Shown: in pieces, positions 16,816 through 25,808 of the stretch | Numbering within the stretch: position 1 is the stretch's first letter | Layout: the number at the start of each line of letters is the position of its first letter | Origin: Armatimonadota bacterium | GTDB lineage: Bacteria > Armatimonadota > UBA10988 | NCBI GenBank assembly: GCA_016235455.1 | Contig: JACRKZ010000057.1 | Span: 1-64,000 of the forward strand | DNA length: 64,000 nucleotides | Direction of reading: 5' to 3' | Made by a program: the position numbers and the translations under genes | The notes under the pieces: generated by a model | What the model was told of the DNA's origin: nothing | The model's database searches: none | What the model saw: only the letters and a program-made list of their open reading frames with translations

Positions 16816-18183
16816 TCAGGTGGTGGTGCGGCGGATGACCACCAAGGTCAGGTCGTCGCGCTTGGCGCCGACCTCATAGGCCTCGATCTCGCCGAACAGC
16901 CAGTTGGCCAGGTCCTGGGCCGACTCCGGGGCGGCCTGGGCGAGCATCTTGGCCAGCCCGCCGACCTCCAGTTCGTTGCCGCGCTTGTCCAGCGCCTCGA
17001 TCGCGCCGTCGGTGTAGAACACCAGGTAGTCGTCGGGCCGGAACGGGATGCGTGCCACGTCGTAGCGCATGTCGGGCTCCACGCCGAACACACAGCCGGT
17101 CGGCTCCCACAACTCCTCGACTTCGCCGGTGCTGGCCACCAGCTTGAGCGGCGGGCAATGGCCGGCGCGGCACATCTTGATGCGGTCGCGGTGCGGCTCG
17201 ACGACGGCGTAGACCATGGACACGAACATCTCGGGCGGCAGCTCCTTGTAGAGGATGCCGCCGAGCTTGGGCATGACCACCTCGGGCTGGCGGAACTGCT
17301 GGGCGCAGACGCGGAAGGCGTACTTGACCAACGGCAGGCGCAGCTGGCCCGGCACGCTCTTGCCGCTGACGTCGGCGCTGCATACGCCCACGGCCCCGTC
17401 GGCGAAGGCCACGGCGTCGTAGTAATCGCCGCCGACGACCACTGCTGCCTGCCGCGCGCGGATGCCGATCTCCACGCCGGGCACCTTGGGCAGCGTGGGC
17501 GGCAGGACCAGCGTCTGCAGTTCCTGCGCCATGTCCATCTGGCGTTTGAACTGGTCGAGCACCTTCTGCTGCTCATCGGCCTGGCGCCGCTCCTGGCGCC
17601 ACGACTCGGCCAGATAGCCGGCCAGCACCGCGGCGAGGAACAACAGTTCGGCGTTCGGCATCATCAACTGCTGCAACAGGCGCAGGCTGCGCTCGGCCGA
17701 GATGTCGTGCCGCATCTGAATGGAGGCGACCGCGCAGAGCGTGGCAAACGCCGCCGCGCCCACCGCGCCAGCCGCACCGAACCACATGGCGCCGACGATG
17801 ACGGTCAGGTAGTACAACCCGAACAGCCCGCCGTGTTGGCCGCCGGTATGGCTGATGAGCACCGTCAGGAGCAGCGTATCGACCGCCAGGAACAGCGGCC
17901 GCAAGCCGGTCAGCACGACGCGGCGGTAGATGGCCACGGCGCTGACCAGGCAGTAGGTGGCCGCTCCGCCGGCCACGAGGTAGAACGTGCGGTTGGGCAG
18001 GTCGGTGGACGCCACCGACGGCATGACCAGCACCACGGCCACGAGCAGCGTGCGGAACAGCGCCACGATGAGATCGGACTCGTTGTCGGGCGGCCGGATG
18101 CTGCGCGGCATACGCGCGCTGCCGCGGCCCTTGGCGAGCGCGGGAACGAGCATGCTGGCGGTGATGTCGTTCTGCTGCGCCAT
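16816..18183 (-). CDS. Membrane-bound PP2C/SpoIIE-type serine phosphatase
   Basis: 455 residues. The N-terminal half has about six membrane helices (residues about 38-210). A linker helix with a coiled-coil look (QQKVLDQFKRQMDMAQELQ) follows, then a SpoIIE domain (about 235-453). Catalytic metal motifs are VVGGDYYDAV, SADVSGKSVPGQL, CRAGHCPPL, FYTDGAIEA and KRDDLTLVVI, all with the needed Asp residues. Such phosphatases act on anti-anti-sigma factors or STAS proteins in partner-switching stress pathways. No anti-sigma gene is in the window. Confidence 0.9.
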   Translation of the reverse strand: MAQQNDITASMLVPALAKGRGSARMPRSIRPPDNESDLIVALFRTLLVAVVLVMPSVASTDLPNRTFYLVAGGAATYCLVSAVAIYRRVVLTGLRPLFLAVDTLLLTVLISHTGGQHGGLFGLYYLTVIVGAMWFGAAGAVGAAAFATLCAVASIQMRHDISAERSLRLLQQLMMPNAELLFLAAVLAGYLAESWRQERRQADEQQKVLDQFKRQMDMAQELQTLVLPPTLPKVPGVEIGIRARQAAVVVGGDYYDAVAFADGAVGVCSADVSGKSVPGQLRLPLVKYAFRVCAQQFRQPEVVMPKLGGILYKELPPEMFVSMVYAVVEPHRDRIKMCRAGHCPPLKLVASTGEVEELWEPTGCVFGVEPDMRYDVARIPFRPDDYLVFYTDGAIEALDKRGNELEVGGLAKMLAQAAPESAQDLANWLFGEIEAYEVGAKRDDLTLVVIRRTTT

Positions 18184-18191
18184 GGGTGTGG

Positions 18192-18833
18192 CTACTTGCC
18201 CTCGTCCTTGAACTGGTCGTCGGTCAGGCCCACATTGACCTTGTAGTCGGTCATCTTGAGCGTGGCCTTGAGCGACTCCTCCTGGTCCTTGTTGCGGAAG
18301 GTGGCGTCGAGCCGCACGTCGTTGGGCAGCCAGGCGCGGCCGATCTGCTGGTAGCCGATGGTCATGGTGACCGGCTTCTCATTGCCTTCGTAGCTGCGCA
18401 CGCAGCCCACGGTGAAGGAGTCGGCATCCACCCACACCAGGTGGTAGGCGCCGTGTCGCTTGTCGCCGCGCTCATCGGCGCGCAGTACGTACTGGTTGCG
18501 TCCGCCCAGCGGCTCCTCGCGCAGCAGCTTCACGTCGCAGGTTTGGGCCAGCCGGGCCAGCACGTTGCCCATGGCGAATCGCCACGACTTGGGCAGCACC
18601 GCGAAGTCACCGTCCAGCGGCCTGGCCTTGAACTTGTCGGGCATCTTGAACAAAATGGCGGCGCGGCTGTCGGGCACGCGGACGCTGGTGCCACGCACGC
18701 TGAACGACATCGTGCAGGTGAAGTCCTTGATGCCGCTCAACGTGGCCTTGTTCTTCTCGGTGATCTGCTCAACCGAGATCGCCAGGCACGGCAAGGCCGT
18801 CGTCACCATCAGGGCCAGGATCGCTCTGCGCAT
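18192..18833 (-). CDS. Outer-membrane lipoprotein-sorting (LolA-like) periplasmic protein
   Basis: 213 residues with signal peptide MRRAILALMVTTALPCLA. The rest resembles the LolA/LolB fold: IKDFTCTMSFSV, FKMPDKFKARP, YHLVWVDADSFTV, MTIGYQQIGRAWLP. Homologues carry or bind lipid anchors in the periplasm, which argues for a diderm envelope. ATG 18833 lies inside the upstream TPR/HEAT gene (65-bp overlap), with GGAG just before it on the minus strand. It ends 8 bp upstream of the phosphatase gene, so TPR/HEAT, LolA-like and phosphatase genes may form one transcript. Confidence 0.75.
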   Translation of the reverse strand: MRRAILALMVTTALPCLAISVEQITEKNKATLSGIKDFTCTMSFSVRGTSVRVPDSRAAILFKMPDKFKARPLDGDFAVLPKSWRFAMGNVLARLAQTCDVKLLREEPLGGRNQYVLRADERGDKRHGAYHLVWVDADSFTVGCVRSYEGNEKPVTMTIGYQQIGRAWLPNDVRLDATFRNKDQEESLKATLKMTDYKVNVGLTDDQFKDEGK

Positions 18834-19950
18834 CGTCCATCTCCAACTCGCACTCCGGCTCGTCGGCCGGGACCAACGCGGTGAGCGCGTTCTGCATGAT
18901 GCCGCGCACGTAGTCGTCGGGCTCGGCTTCGATTCGGTCGCGCAGCGCAGCGGCCGAGTCACCGTCCGGCTGCTCGCCCAACAATCGCGCTGCCTCGGCC
19001 CGCAGTGCGCCGACCTCGTCCCACAGCACCAGCGCCAGCAGGTCGGCCTGGGCCATCTGGCCGAAACCGCGCAGGCATTCGCGCCGCACCTTGGCGTCGT
19101 CGCTGGCGACATAGACGCGGCGCAGCGGCTCCGGGTCACCCAGCTCGCTGAGATGGGCCACGGTTTCCTGGCGCACGCGCGGGTCGCCGTGCGCCAGCAG
19201 CCGGCCCAAGGCGGGCGCATTGGCGGCGATGCCGGCCAACACCGCCGGCCGCACCGCGGCGCGTACGGCGTCGTCGTCATCGGCCAACAGCCGGAGCGCC
19301 GGCTCGTCGCCCAACTGGCCGATGAGCGCCGCCGCCAGGGGTGCCGCGGCCAACCGCCGGGCCGGATCCTCATCGTCCACCAGCGCGGCCAGCCGTTGCC
19401 GCGCCAAGTCAGGGGACAAGCGGCCCAACAGGCTGATGACCATTCGCCAACCCACGGGTCCGGCGGGCTCGGCGCGGCGCAGCAAGCCCAGCGCGAGCAC
19501 GCCGAGCGCGGCCAGATCCGTGGCCAACACCGCATCCGGCGGCTCGGTGGCCAGCCGCTCGGTCAGCGCGACCGGTGTTGCCTCAGTCGTGGCCAGCAGT
19601 GCGGCGGCGGCGGAATCGGCGGGGTCGGCCAGCACGGCCTCGGTCAGGGCCAGGCGAGCTTGCTGGGCTCGGCCGGCAGCCAGCAGCGCCGCGCCCAGGT
19701 GGCGCCATGGCCAGGCCGCGTCGGGCTGCGCCAGGACCGCCTCGCGCAACACGGCCAGCGCCTCGGCGCGCTGTTCCGCGCGCCACAGCATCGCGGCCAG
19801 GTACTGCCAGGCGACCGGCTCGGTTTCGCCGCCGGACGCGGCGGCACTGCGCACGGCGGCGCCGAGCGCGGCGATGGCCTCACCATCTCGGCCGGCGCGC
19901 CACAGCGCCACGCCACGCCGGGTCATCGCTGATACGGGTGTCGCATGCAT
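18769..19950 (-). CDS. TPR and HEAT-like repeat protein
   Basis: 393 residues with no signal peptide. The N-terminal 120 residues form TPR-like units (AVLREAVLAQPDAAWPWRHL). The rest is a run of HEAT-like helices with the acidic turns typical of PBS-lyase repeats (ALVDDEDPARRLAAAP, LLAHGDPRVRQETVAHLSEL, VASDDAKVRRECLRGF). The tail is acidic. Such repeats mediate protein binding; no enzyme activity is suggested. ATG 19926 is an alternative start. A TATACT on the minus strand (19961-19966) is just upstream but lacks a good -35. It overlaps the LolA-like gene by 65 bp. Confidence 0.75.
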   Translation of the reverse strand: MHATPVSAMTRRGVALWRAGRDGEAIAALGAAVRSAAASGGETEPVAWQYLAAMLWRAEQRAEALAVLREAVLAQPDAAWPWRHLGAALLAAGRAQQARLALTEAVLADPADSAAAALLATTEATPVALTERLATEPPDAVLATDLAALGVLALGLLRRAEPAGPVGWRMVISLLGRLSPDLARQRLAALVDDEDPARRLAAAPLAAALIGQLGDEPALRLLADDDDAVRAAVRPAVLAGIAANAPALGRLLAHGDPRVRQETVAHLSELGDPEPLRRVYVASDDAKVRRECLRGFGQMAQADLLALVLWDEVGALRAEAARLLGEQPDGDSAAALRDRIEAEPDDYVRGIMQNALTALVPADEPECELEMDDAQSDPGPDGDDGLAVPGDLG

Positions 19951-20028
19951 GGTAAGGCTGAGTATAGCGCAGGACGGCGGCGGTGGGACGAGCGACGTCG
20001 GTGGAGCACCCGCGTCGGACCCCGCGTC

Positions 20029-21372
20029 CTACCGCCCCCCACTCGCCTCCTGTTGCATCGAGCGCCGGAAACCGCGGAAGCTGAGCAGGCTGCCGGCGGT
20101 GGCCAGCGAGGCGACCAGTGGGCAGGCGACCAGCCCCCAGGGCCGGGCCGCGGTGTTGCCCAGGCGGTCCAGCAGGCCGCTGGCGATGATCACCGAGCAG
20201 GCCATGGCGGCCTTGGTGAAAGTGCCTTGCACGCCGTAGAACAGAGCCTCGCGGCGTTGGCCGGTGAGGCGTGCGTCGTGGTCGCAGATATCGGCCAGCA
20301 GCGCATGGGGCAGGATCATCAGTCCGGCCACCGCGGGCCCGGCGGCCAGCAGCAGCAGGATCATCGTGGGCAGGCTGCGCGGCACGGCCAGCAGCGGCAC
20401 GATGACGGCGAACCAGGCCATGGCGCGCGACCAGGTCCAGGCTCGCCCGTGGCTCTCCATGAGGCGCATGAGCAGCGGGAAGCAGAGCGCGCCGCCGATC
20501 AGCGCCGAGGCCTGGAGCAGACTGGCCCACAGGCCGTTCTGGGCCGGTGTGGCGCCGAGCCGCGCGATGGGCATCTGCGGCATGGCGGCCAGCACGAGCT
20601 GCAGCGCCATCCAGACCAGCAGGAAGGCGGCGATGTAGTGACGGAACGGCCGGCTGGCCAGCGTGGCGCGCAGTCCAGCGATCAGGCTGAGGTGGGTCTC
20701 GTTCTGGGGGACGATCGGCGCCCGGCGGGTGAGCAGCGGCAGGCTGGCGCTGACCAGGCCGAGGAAGGCGACGATCAGGCCCGCGCTCTGGAAGCCGGCC
20801 AAGGTGGGCGTCCGGCCACCGCCGGAGAGCGACTGCAGCAGCAGTCCGTAGAACGAGCCGACCAGCGTGCCGATGATGCCGAACACGGCCTGTGTGGTGG
20901 CCAGCGTGTTGCGCTCGTGGTCGGTGCGGGAGAGCTCGGGCATCATGGCCAGGTACGGCGCGAAGACCACGGCGAAGGAGCCGAAGAAGCCGCACAGCAC
21001 GGCCAGCAGGTACCAGCCGTTGCCCGCCGTCTCGGCCAGCCTGGGCGGGTGCCAGAGCAGGCAGAAGAACGCCGCCTGCGGCAACAGCCCGGCCAGGATG
21101 AGCGGCTTGCGCCGGCCCCAGCGGCTCCGCACGCGGTCGCTGGCGAAGCCGACCAGCGGGTCGACGATGGCGTCGAACACGCGGCCGGCGGCAAAGATGG
21201 CGGCGAACAGGCCGGCCGGCACCAGCCGCGGCAGGCCGAGGTCGGCATTGCCCTGGTACAAGGTCAGCACCCACGCCAGGACGATCAGACCGTACAGGTT
21301 AAGCGCCAGCGAGCCCGCGCCGAATAGCAGGTTGTCACGGGTGGTCAGGCTGGAGTGCTCGTTGTTGGCCAT
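20029..21372 (-). CDS. GPH-family (glycoside-pentoside-hexuronide) cation symporter, MFS superfamily
   Basis: 447 residues with about 12 membrane helices. The GPH signature is clear near the N-terminus: RVFDAIVDPLVGFASDRVRSRWGRRKP at about 61-87, with the charged loop of this family repeated later (ICDHDARLTGQRRE). It probably imports a sugar or glycoside with Na+ or H+. ATG 21372 sits where family proteins start; the frame is open further upstream but overlaps trpD on the other strand and has no support. Substrates may come from the GH38, sulfatase or sialidase-like enzymes in this window, which is inference. Confidence 0.9.
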   Translation of the reverse strand: MANNEHSSLTTRDNLLFGAGSLALNLYGLIVLAWVLTLYQGNADLGLPRLVPAGLFAAIFAAGRVFDAIVDPLVGFASDRVRSRWGRRKPLILAGLLPQAAFFCLLWHPPRLAETAGNGWYLLAVLCGFFGSFAVVFAPYLAMMPELSRTDHERNTLATTQAVFGIIGTLVGSFYGLLLQSLSGGGRTPTLAGFQSAGLIVAFLGLVSASLPLLTRRAPIVPQNETHLSLIAGLRATLASRPFRHYIAAFLLVWMALQLVLAAMPQMPIARLGATPAQNGLWASLLQASALIGGALCFPLLMRLMESHGRAWTWSRAMAWFAVIVPLLAVPRSLPTMILLLLAAGPAVAGLMILPHALLADICDHDARLTGQRREALFYGVQGTFTKAAMACSVIIASGLLDRLGNTAARPWGLVACPLVASLATAGSLLSFRGFRRSMQQEASGGR

Positions 21373-21438
21373 GCTGGCTATCCGTTCCTTGGGTCTGGCG
21401 TTACAATCGACCGTCAGCATAACGCATCGAGGTGGACC

Positions 21439-22476
21439 GTGGTCAGGCAAGCCATCATCGACATCGTGGACGGCGCCGTGCTCGATACCGAGCGCGCTGA
21501 GCGGGTCATGGCCAGCGTCATGGACGGCGAGGCCACCAGCGCGCAGATCGCCGCGCTGCTCACCGCGCTGCGGCTGCGGGGCGAGACGGTGGGTGAGGTG
21601 GTCGGCTTCGCGCGGGCCATGCGCAGCCACGCCGTGCCCGTGCGCACGAGTCGTGTGCCCGTCATCGACACCTGCGGCACCGGCGGCGGTGGCGCGGCCA
21701 CCATCAATGTCAGCACCGGCGCGGCGCTGGTGGCCGCGGGCGCCGGGCTGGCCGTGGCCAAACACGGCAACCGCGCCGTGACCAGCCGTTGCGGCAGCGC
21801 CGACGTGCTGGCCGCGCTGGGCGTGACCATCGAGCTCGACGCCGCGCAGGCTGGCGCCTGCCTGGACCAGGCGGGTATCAGCTTCCTGTTCGCGCCGCGG
21901 CTGCATCCGGCCATGAAGCACGCCGTCGCTCCGCGCCGCGAGATCGGTGTGCGCACCGTGTTCAACATCCTCGGCCCGCTGACCAACCCGGCCGGCGCGC
22001 GGCGGCAGGTGATCGGCGCACCGTCGGTGGCGCTGGCGGACCTGATGGCCGAGGCGCTGGCCCACCTCGGCGCCGAGCGCGTGTGGGTGGTGCATGGCTT
22101 GGTCGGCGTCGACGAACTGGCCTGCGAGGGCGAGTCGTATGTGTGCGACGTGGCCGGCGGCACCGTCACCCGGCGGCGCGTCTGTCCAGCCGATGCGGGC
22201 CTGCCCCAGCACGCCACCGCGGATGTGCTGGGCGACAGCGCCGAGTCGAACGCCGCCGACCTGCTGGCCATCCTGCGCGGGCAGCGGGGCGCCAAACGTG
22301 ACTTCGTCGTCCTCAACGCCGCCGCGGCGCTGGTCGTGGGCGGGCTGGCCGGCGACCTGGCCGAAGGTGCCCGGCTGGCCGCCGCGAGCCTCGACTCGGG
22401 TGCCGCGCTGGCCAGTCTGGATGCCTGGCGAGCCGCGTCGTCAGTCGTCGCGACGGGCCAGGCAGCGCCGCAGTGA
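21439..22476 (+). CDS. trpD: Anthranilate phosphoribosyltransferase
   Basis: 345 residues, normal TrpD length. Transfers phosphoribose from PRPP to anthranilate in tryptophan synthesis. PRPP loop DTCGTGGGG at about 75-83; VSTGAALVAAGAG; KHGNRAVTSRCGSADVLAALG; RTVFNILGPLTNPA; a Mg region around GESYVCD. The start is GTG 21439, with GAGGTGG at 21429-21435. No other trp gene is adjacent, so the pathway is dispersed. Its 3' end overlaps the convergent methyltransferase gene by 36 bp. Confidence 0.95.
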   Translation: MVRQAIIDIVDGAVLDTERAERVMASVMDGEATSAQIAALLTALRLRGETVGEVVGFARAMRSHAVPVRTSRVPVIDTCGTGGGGAATINVSTGAALVAAGAGLAVAKHGNRAVTSRCGSADVLAALGVTIELDAAQAGACLDQAGISFLFAPRLHPAMKHAVAPRREIGVRTVFNILGPLTNPAGARRQVIGAPSVALADLMAEALAHLGAERVWVVHGLVGVDELACEGESYVCDVAGGTVTRRRVCPADAGLPQHATADVLGDSAESNAADLLAILRGQRGAKRDFVVLNAAAALVVGGLAGDLAEGARLAAASLDSGAALASLDAWRAASSVVATGQAAPQ

Positions 22477-23001
22477 GGTCCAGGTAGGCAGCAGGAACGG
22501 CGTGCGCGCGCGGTAGGCCAGGTAGGCGTCGCCAAAGCGCAGCGCCAGTTCGTGCTCCTCGACTCCGCGGTGATAGCCCTGGGCGACGGCCAGGATGGCC
22601 AGGCCGGCGACGCTCGCCCCGAGCAGGCCGGCGGTCGTCAGCAGCAGGCCGAGGTAGGCGGTCAGGGCACCGAGCACCATCGGATTGCGGCACAACCGGT
22701 ACGGCCCGCTGGTCAGCAGGGCCTGGGTGGGCAGCAGCGGCACGGGCGTGCCGCGACCCCATGTGACCTGGACGGCCACGGTCCATAGCGCAAGCGCCGC
22801 GCCCAGCACCACCAGCGCCCAGCCCACGGGCGGCGGCAGCAGCGGCGTGCCCCGCGGATCCGCGCGCCGTGCGAGCAGTACGAGCAGCGCGGGCACCACG
22901 GCGCCAAACAGCGCCAGACCCAACAGCACGGCCACGGCGCGCGCGGCTGGTGGCCGCTCGCCGGGCGCATTGCGGGCCAGGAAGCTGGCCAGTCTGGTCA
23001 T
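22441..23001 (-). CDS. Isoprenylcysteine carboxyl methyltransferase-like (ICMT/PEMT) membrane protein
   Basis: 186 residues with four to five membrane helices. The C-terminal block GPYRLCRNPMVLGALTAYLGL and VEEHELALRFGDAYLAYRAR is the hallmark of the ICMT/PEMT fold of SAM-dependent integral membrane methyltransferases. Bacterial members have mostly unknown lipid or thiol substrates. It converges with trpD, overlapping by 36 bp. A phospholipid substrate would fit with the separate PmtA-like gene at 46201, but nothing in the sequence decides this. Confidence 0.85.
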   Translation of the reverse strand: MTRLASFLARNAPGERPPAARAVAVLLGLALFGAVVPALLVLLARRADPRGTPLLPPPVGWALVVLGAALALWTVAVQVTWGRGTPVPLLPTQALLTSGPYRLCRNPMVLGALTAYLGLLLTTAGLLGASVAGLAILAVAQGYHRGVEEHELALRFGDAYLAYRARTPFLLPTWTSLRRCLARRDD

Positions 23002-23042
23002 GCGCTGACTCCCCGTGGCTCGAGGCCGAGCGTCGGCTTCGG

Positions 23043-23071
23043 TTGACGGCCCGATCTGGCTATGGTATAAC
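23043..23071 (+). promoter_or_regulatory. Sigma-70 type promoter of the large acidic protein gene
   Basis: TTGACG (23043-23048), 17-bp spacer, TATAAC (23066-23071). Predicted start near 23078, leaving an unusually long leader of about 200 nt before ATG 23277. Confidence 0.8.
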
Positions 23072-23077
23072 GACCAT

Positions 23078-23276
23078 GTAACGCGGGGCGCCGCCCTGGT
23101 TCTCTTTCCTGCGCGCGGCGGTCGTGTTGATGATGACGATCCCGATCATGGTGCGTGCCGGCTGACAAGATTAGGCCGCCCCGTGGGGACCGGTCGGCCA
23201 GCCGCCACGCGAAGGTGCCATCGAGCCCTCTCTGCGACCGCGGTCAGTGGTCGGCAGAGAGCGGCGTAGAGTTTTC
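23078..23276 (+). promoter_or_regulatory. Long structured 5' leader
   Basis: Between the promoter and the start codon lies about 200 nt without a convincing gene. It ends in an inverted repeat, CTCTCTGC (23228-23235) with GACC inside it (23236-23239), pairing with GGTC (23249-23252) and GCAGAGAG (23254-23261). This is a 12-bp stem with one bulge, 15 nt before the ATG, and it includes the only purine-rich stretch that could serve as ribosome-binding site. It looks able to gate translation. I do not recognise a known riboswitch. Confidence 0.45.
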
Positions 23277-25628
23277 ATGGCGATCAAAGCGAAGCCCAAG
23301 CGTCGGGCGCAGAGCAATCACAGTCGCGGCGCTTTCCCTCGGCGGTTGACCTGGCGAGAAGTCGAGTCGGCCTTCAACCACATGTTTGAGCATGGCGTGG
23401 AAACCACCGAGGCGACTCGGCTCATCCACCGGTTCAAGCGTGCCCGCAGCCAACTGCTGCCCATCTTCAGCGTCATGGTCGTCTCGCCCTATGAGCGCGA
23501 GCGCACGCTGGCCAACGACTTGCTCGGCAAGATCGGTGGCCGGACCACGCTGACCATGGTGGAGTCGGTTCTCGCCGACATCGACATTTACGAGCCCTTC
23601 AAGCTCGAGTTGCGGCGCCTGGCCGAGAAGTTGGCCCTCGATACGGCTCACCTGCCCGACGACGAGGACGACGACGACGGCGATGGCGAGCGCCCGGTGC
23701 GGGCCAAGGCCGACGGTGAAGCCGACGGCGAGGCCGAGGGCGAGGGTGAGGAGCGCGGTCGGCAGCCCCGAGGGCGGGCCAAGCGCGGCCGGGCCGGCGC
23801 GGCCCGCGGCAAGCGCGGCGCTCCGGGCGAGGGTGAGGCCGCCGAGGTCGTCACCGAACGGCCCAGGCCGTCGCGTCGCCGCAAGCTCAAGCCCTTGAGC
23901 GAGGGTGAGGCCAAGCAGCTCTTCAGCCGGCCCGGCGAGGCGTTCCTGGCCGCGCTTGACGATCCCATCGACCGCCTGGTTGCCGGGTTCTGGCTCATTG
24001 ATCCGGCCAAGCGGGTGTCGTTCGCCGACCGGCTGGTCAAGGTCGACGAGCCGCGCCTGGTGCCGTTCCTTACCGCGCTGCTGGCCAGCGACCAGCGCGC
24101 TCTGGTGCACAGCGCCCTCAAGGCCATCGCCGCGCTCGGTCATCCCAGCGCGCTGGAAGGCGTTGAGGCGCTCATCTCCCGCACGCAGACCAAGGCGGTC
24201 CGGCAGCGCGCTGAAGAGGTCCGCGCCCAACTGCTCGACCCCGCGGCCCGGGCACCGCAGAGCGATGCCGCGGAATCCGACGAGGCCGAAGAGGCGGGCG
24301 ATGGCCGCCGGCGTTCGCGCCGCTCGCGGCCGCGACCCAAGAACGCCGATGTGCTGGGTCAGCCCGACGTCGAGTCCGACGGCGAGCCGGGCGACGATGA
24401 AGGGCGCGGCGAGCGCACTCAGCCGGCGGACGCCGCGGGTCTGGGTCTGGTGGTGCGTGTGGCGCCGCCGGTTGATTTGGTCAACGAGACGCCCATCGAG
24501 GCCACGGCTCGGTTGCCGCGCCTGCAGAACTGCCTGGCTTCGGGCCTTGGCAGCGACGGCACGCAGTGGATCTGGGTCTACCGCGCGGGCTCCGGCGGCA
24601 CGCTGGAGCGCTTGACGCTGTGCGTCAACGACGCCGGCTGGCAGGCCGCGGTGCTCGACCAGGGTTTGCCTGGTGACGCCGATCGTGCCGACCTGGCCGC
24701 CGCCGCCGAGGCCGGCGAGCAGCGCGTCGAGGTGACCATGGCCTACGGCCGGCGCCGCGTGCAGCAGGCCGCTTCGATCAACGCCGAGCGCGGGCTGGCG
24801 CTGCCGACGTGCGCGTCCGCCGCCATGGCCTGGCTGGGCACCGGCCGTCGCGTCGAGGTCGAGGAAGAGGTGGACGGCGAGACGCTGATCACCGTCGAAT
24901 CGGCTCAGGTGCTGGCACTGCTGGAGCATCCGCTGATGGCCGGCTGGAGTGTGCGCGTCACACCGGACGGCGAGGCTACCGCGCAGTGGCTGGCTACGCG
25001 CCGACGGCGCAGCGCCTCGCGCCAGCGCAAGTTGCTCATCGATGATGTGGTGAACGCCTGGCTCGACGAGGTGGGTTCGGCCACACTGGCCGAGCGTCTG
25101 CGGCTCCAGGCCTGGCTGCTGCGTCGTGCCAACCAGGACGAGCTGGCCGATGTGGCCACCGCCCTGGCTGTCCAGCTCCTGGGCGACCGCGCCACGGACA
25201 ACATGCTGCTGCGTGAGATCGTCTACCGCGCGCTAGGTGTGGCCCTGGACGAAGTGCGCGATTTGCGCCACGCTGAACGAGCCGAACGTCGTGATCGACC
25301 GGCGCCGGAGCGGACCGCCGCGGCGCCCGCAGTCACGGATGTCATCGACGTCGAAGCCGAGGACGACGAGGGCGATGAGCCCGACGAGTCGCCGGCCCGC
25401 GGCGAGCGGGAGTCGCGCGATGGCCGACGGCGAGATCGCCGCCGCCGTGGCGGACGCAACCGCCGTCGCGGCCCCGGTCGCGCCGTTGCTGGCAAGCGGT
25501 TGGTGGCCACGCGCTGCCGACGGCGGCGCCTGGCGGCCCAGCGTGTGCGTCAGACCACGGCTCGGCGACTGACCGTGTCGCGAGCGCTGCTGGCGCGCAA
25601 GAACCGGGCGCATCGCCGCCGCCGGTAG
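23277..25628 (+). CDS. Large highly charged protein of unknown function, with HEAT-like core
   Basis: 783 residues, not recognised. A basic N-terminus (MAIKAKPKRRAQ) leads into a helical domain (about 25-125: FNHMFEHGVETTEATRLIHRFKRARSQLLP). Next comes an acidic/basic low-complexity stretch (about 128-210, DDEDDDDGDGE then Arg/Lys-rich), and a helical HEAT-like segment (LVPFLTALLASDQRALVHSALKAIAALGHP, around 260-310). Then follow a second charged linker, a mixed globular domain (about 390-610) and an Arg-rich tail of about 60 residues. The charge pattern suggests nucleic-acid or ribosome binding. It has its own strong promoter and long leader. ATG 23277 is preferred; GTG 23247 is possible. 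Confidence 0.7.
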   Translation: MAIKAKPKRRAQSNHSRGAFPRRLTWREVESAFNHMFEHGVETTEATRLIHRFKRARSQLLPIFSVMVVSPYERERTLANDLLGKIGGRTTLTMVESVLADIDIYEPFKLELRRLAEKLALDTAHLPDDEDDDDGDGERPVRAKADGEADGEAEGEGEERGRQPRGRAKRGRAGAARGKRGAPGEGEAAEVVTERPRPSRRRKLKPLSEGEAKQLFSRPGEAFLAALDDPIDRLVAGFWLIDPAKRVSFADRLVKVDEPRLVPFLTALLASDQRALVHSALKAIAALGHPSALEGVEALISRTQTKAVRQRAEEVRAQLLDPAARAPQSDAAESDEAEEAGDGRRRSRRSRPRPKNADVLGQPDVESDGEPGDDEGRGERTQPADAAGLGLVVRVAPPVDLVNETPIEATARLPRLQNCLASGLGSDGTQWIWVYRAGSGGTLERLTLCVNDAGWQAAVLDQGLPGDADRADLAAAAEAGEQRVEVTMAYGRRRVQQAASINAERGLALPTCASAAMAWLGTGRRVEVEEEVDGETLITVESAQVLALLEHPLMAGWSVRVTPDGEATAQWLATRRRRSASRQRKLLIDDVVNAWLDEVGSATLAERLRLQAWLLRRANQDELADVATALAVQLLGDRATDNMLLREIVYRALGVALDEVRDLRHAERAERRDRPAPERTAAAPAVTDVIDVEAEDDEGDEPDESPARGERESRDGRRRDRRRRGGRNRRRGPGRAVAGKRLVATRCRRRRLAAQRVRQTTARRLTVSRALLARKNRAHRRRR

Positions 25629-25808
25629 CGCGCTCTCAGGATCGGTGCCGCCGGGCCAGATCGCCGCGCTCCCGCGTGGCGTCGGCCAGAGGCGAAGCCG
25701 GCGGCCGACCGATAGCGACGCTGTTGGTGAGGTCGTGTCTCCGACCCGATGCCACGCTGGAGCGTGGCGGTCCGGCGCCAGCACCTGGTGGCCTGCCGCG
25801 GAGCCGAG
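25629..25808 (+). other. Gap before the maturase gene with two inverted repeats
   Basis: No gene seen. GTCGGCC (25681-25687)/GGCCGAC (25703-25709) could be a terminator stem for the preceding gene. GCCACGCT (25751-25758)/AGCGTGGC (25761-25768), 40 bp before the maturase start, is a compact dyad of the kind bound by dimeric repressors. Confidence 0.35.

Noticed and set aside
23015..23269. 84-codon frame in the long leader upstream of the 783-residue protein
   Set aside because: No ribosome-binding site, no recognisable sequence; it begins before the promoter.
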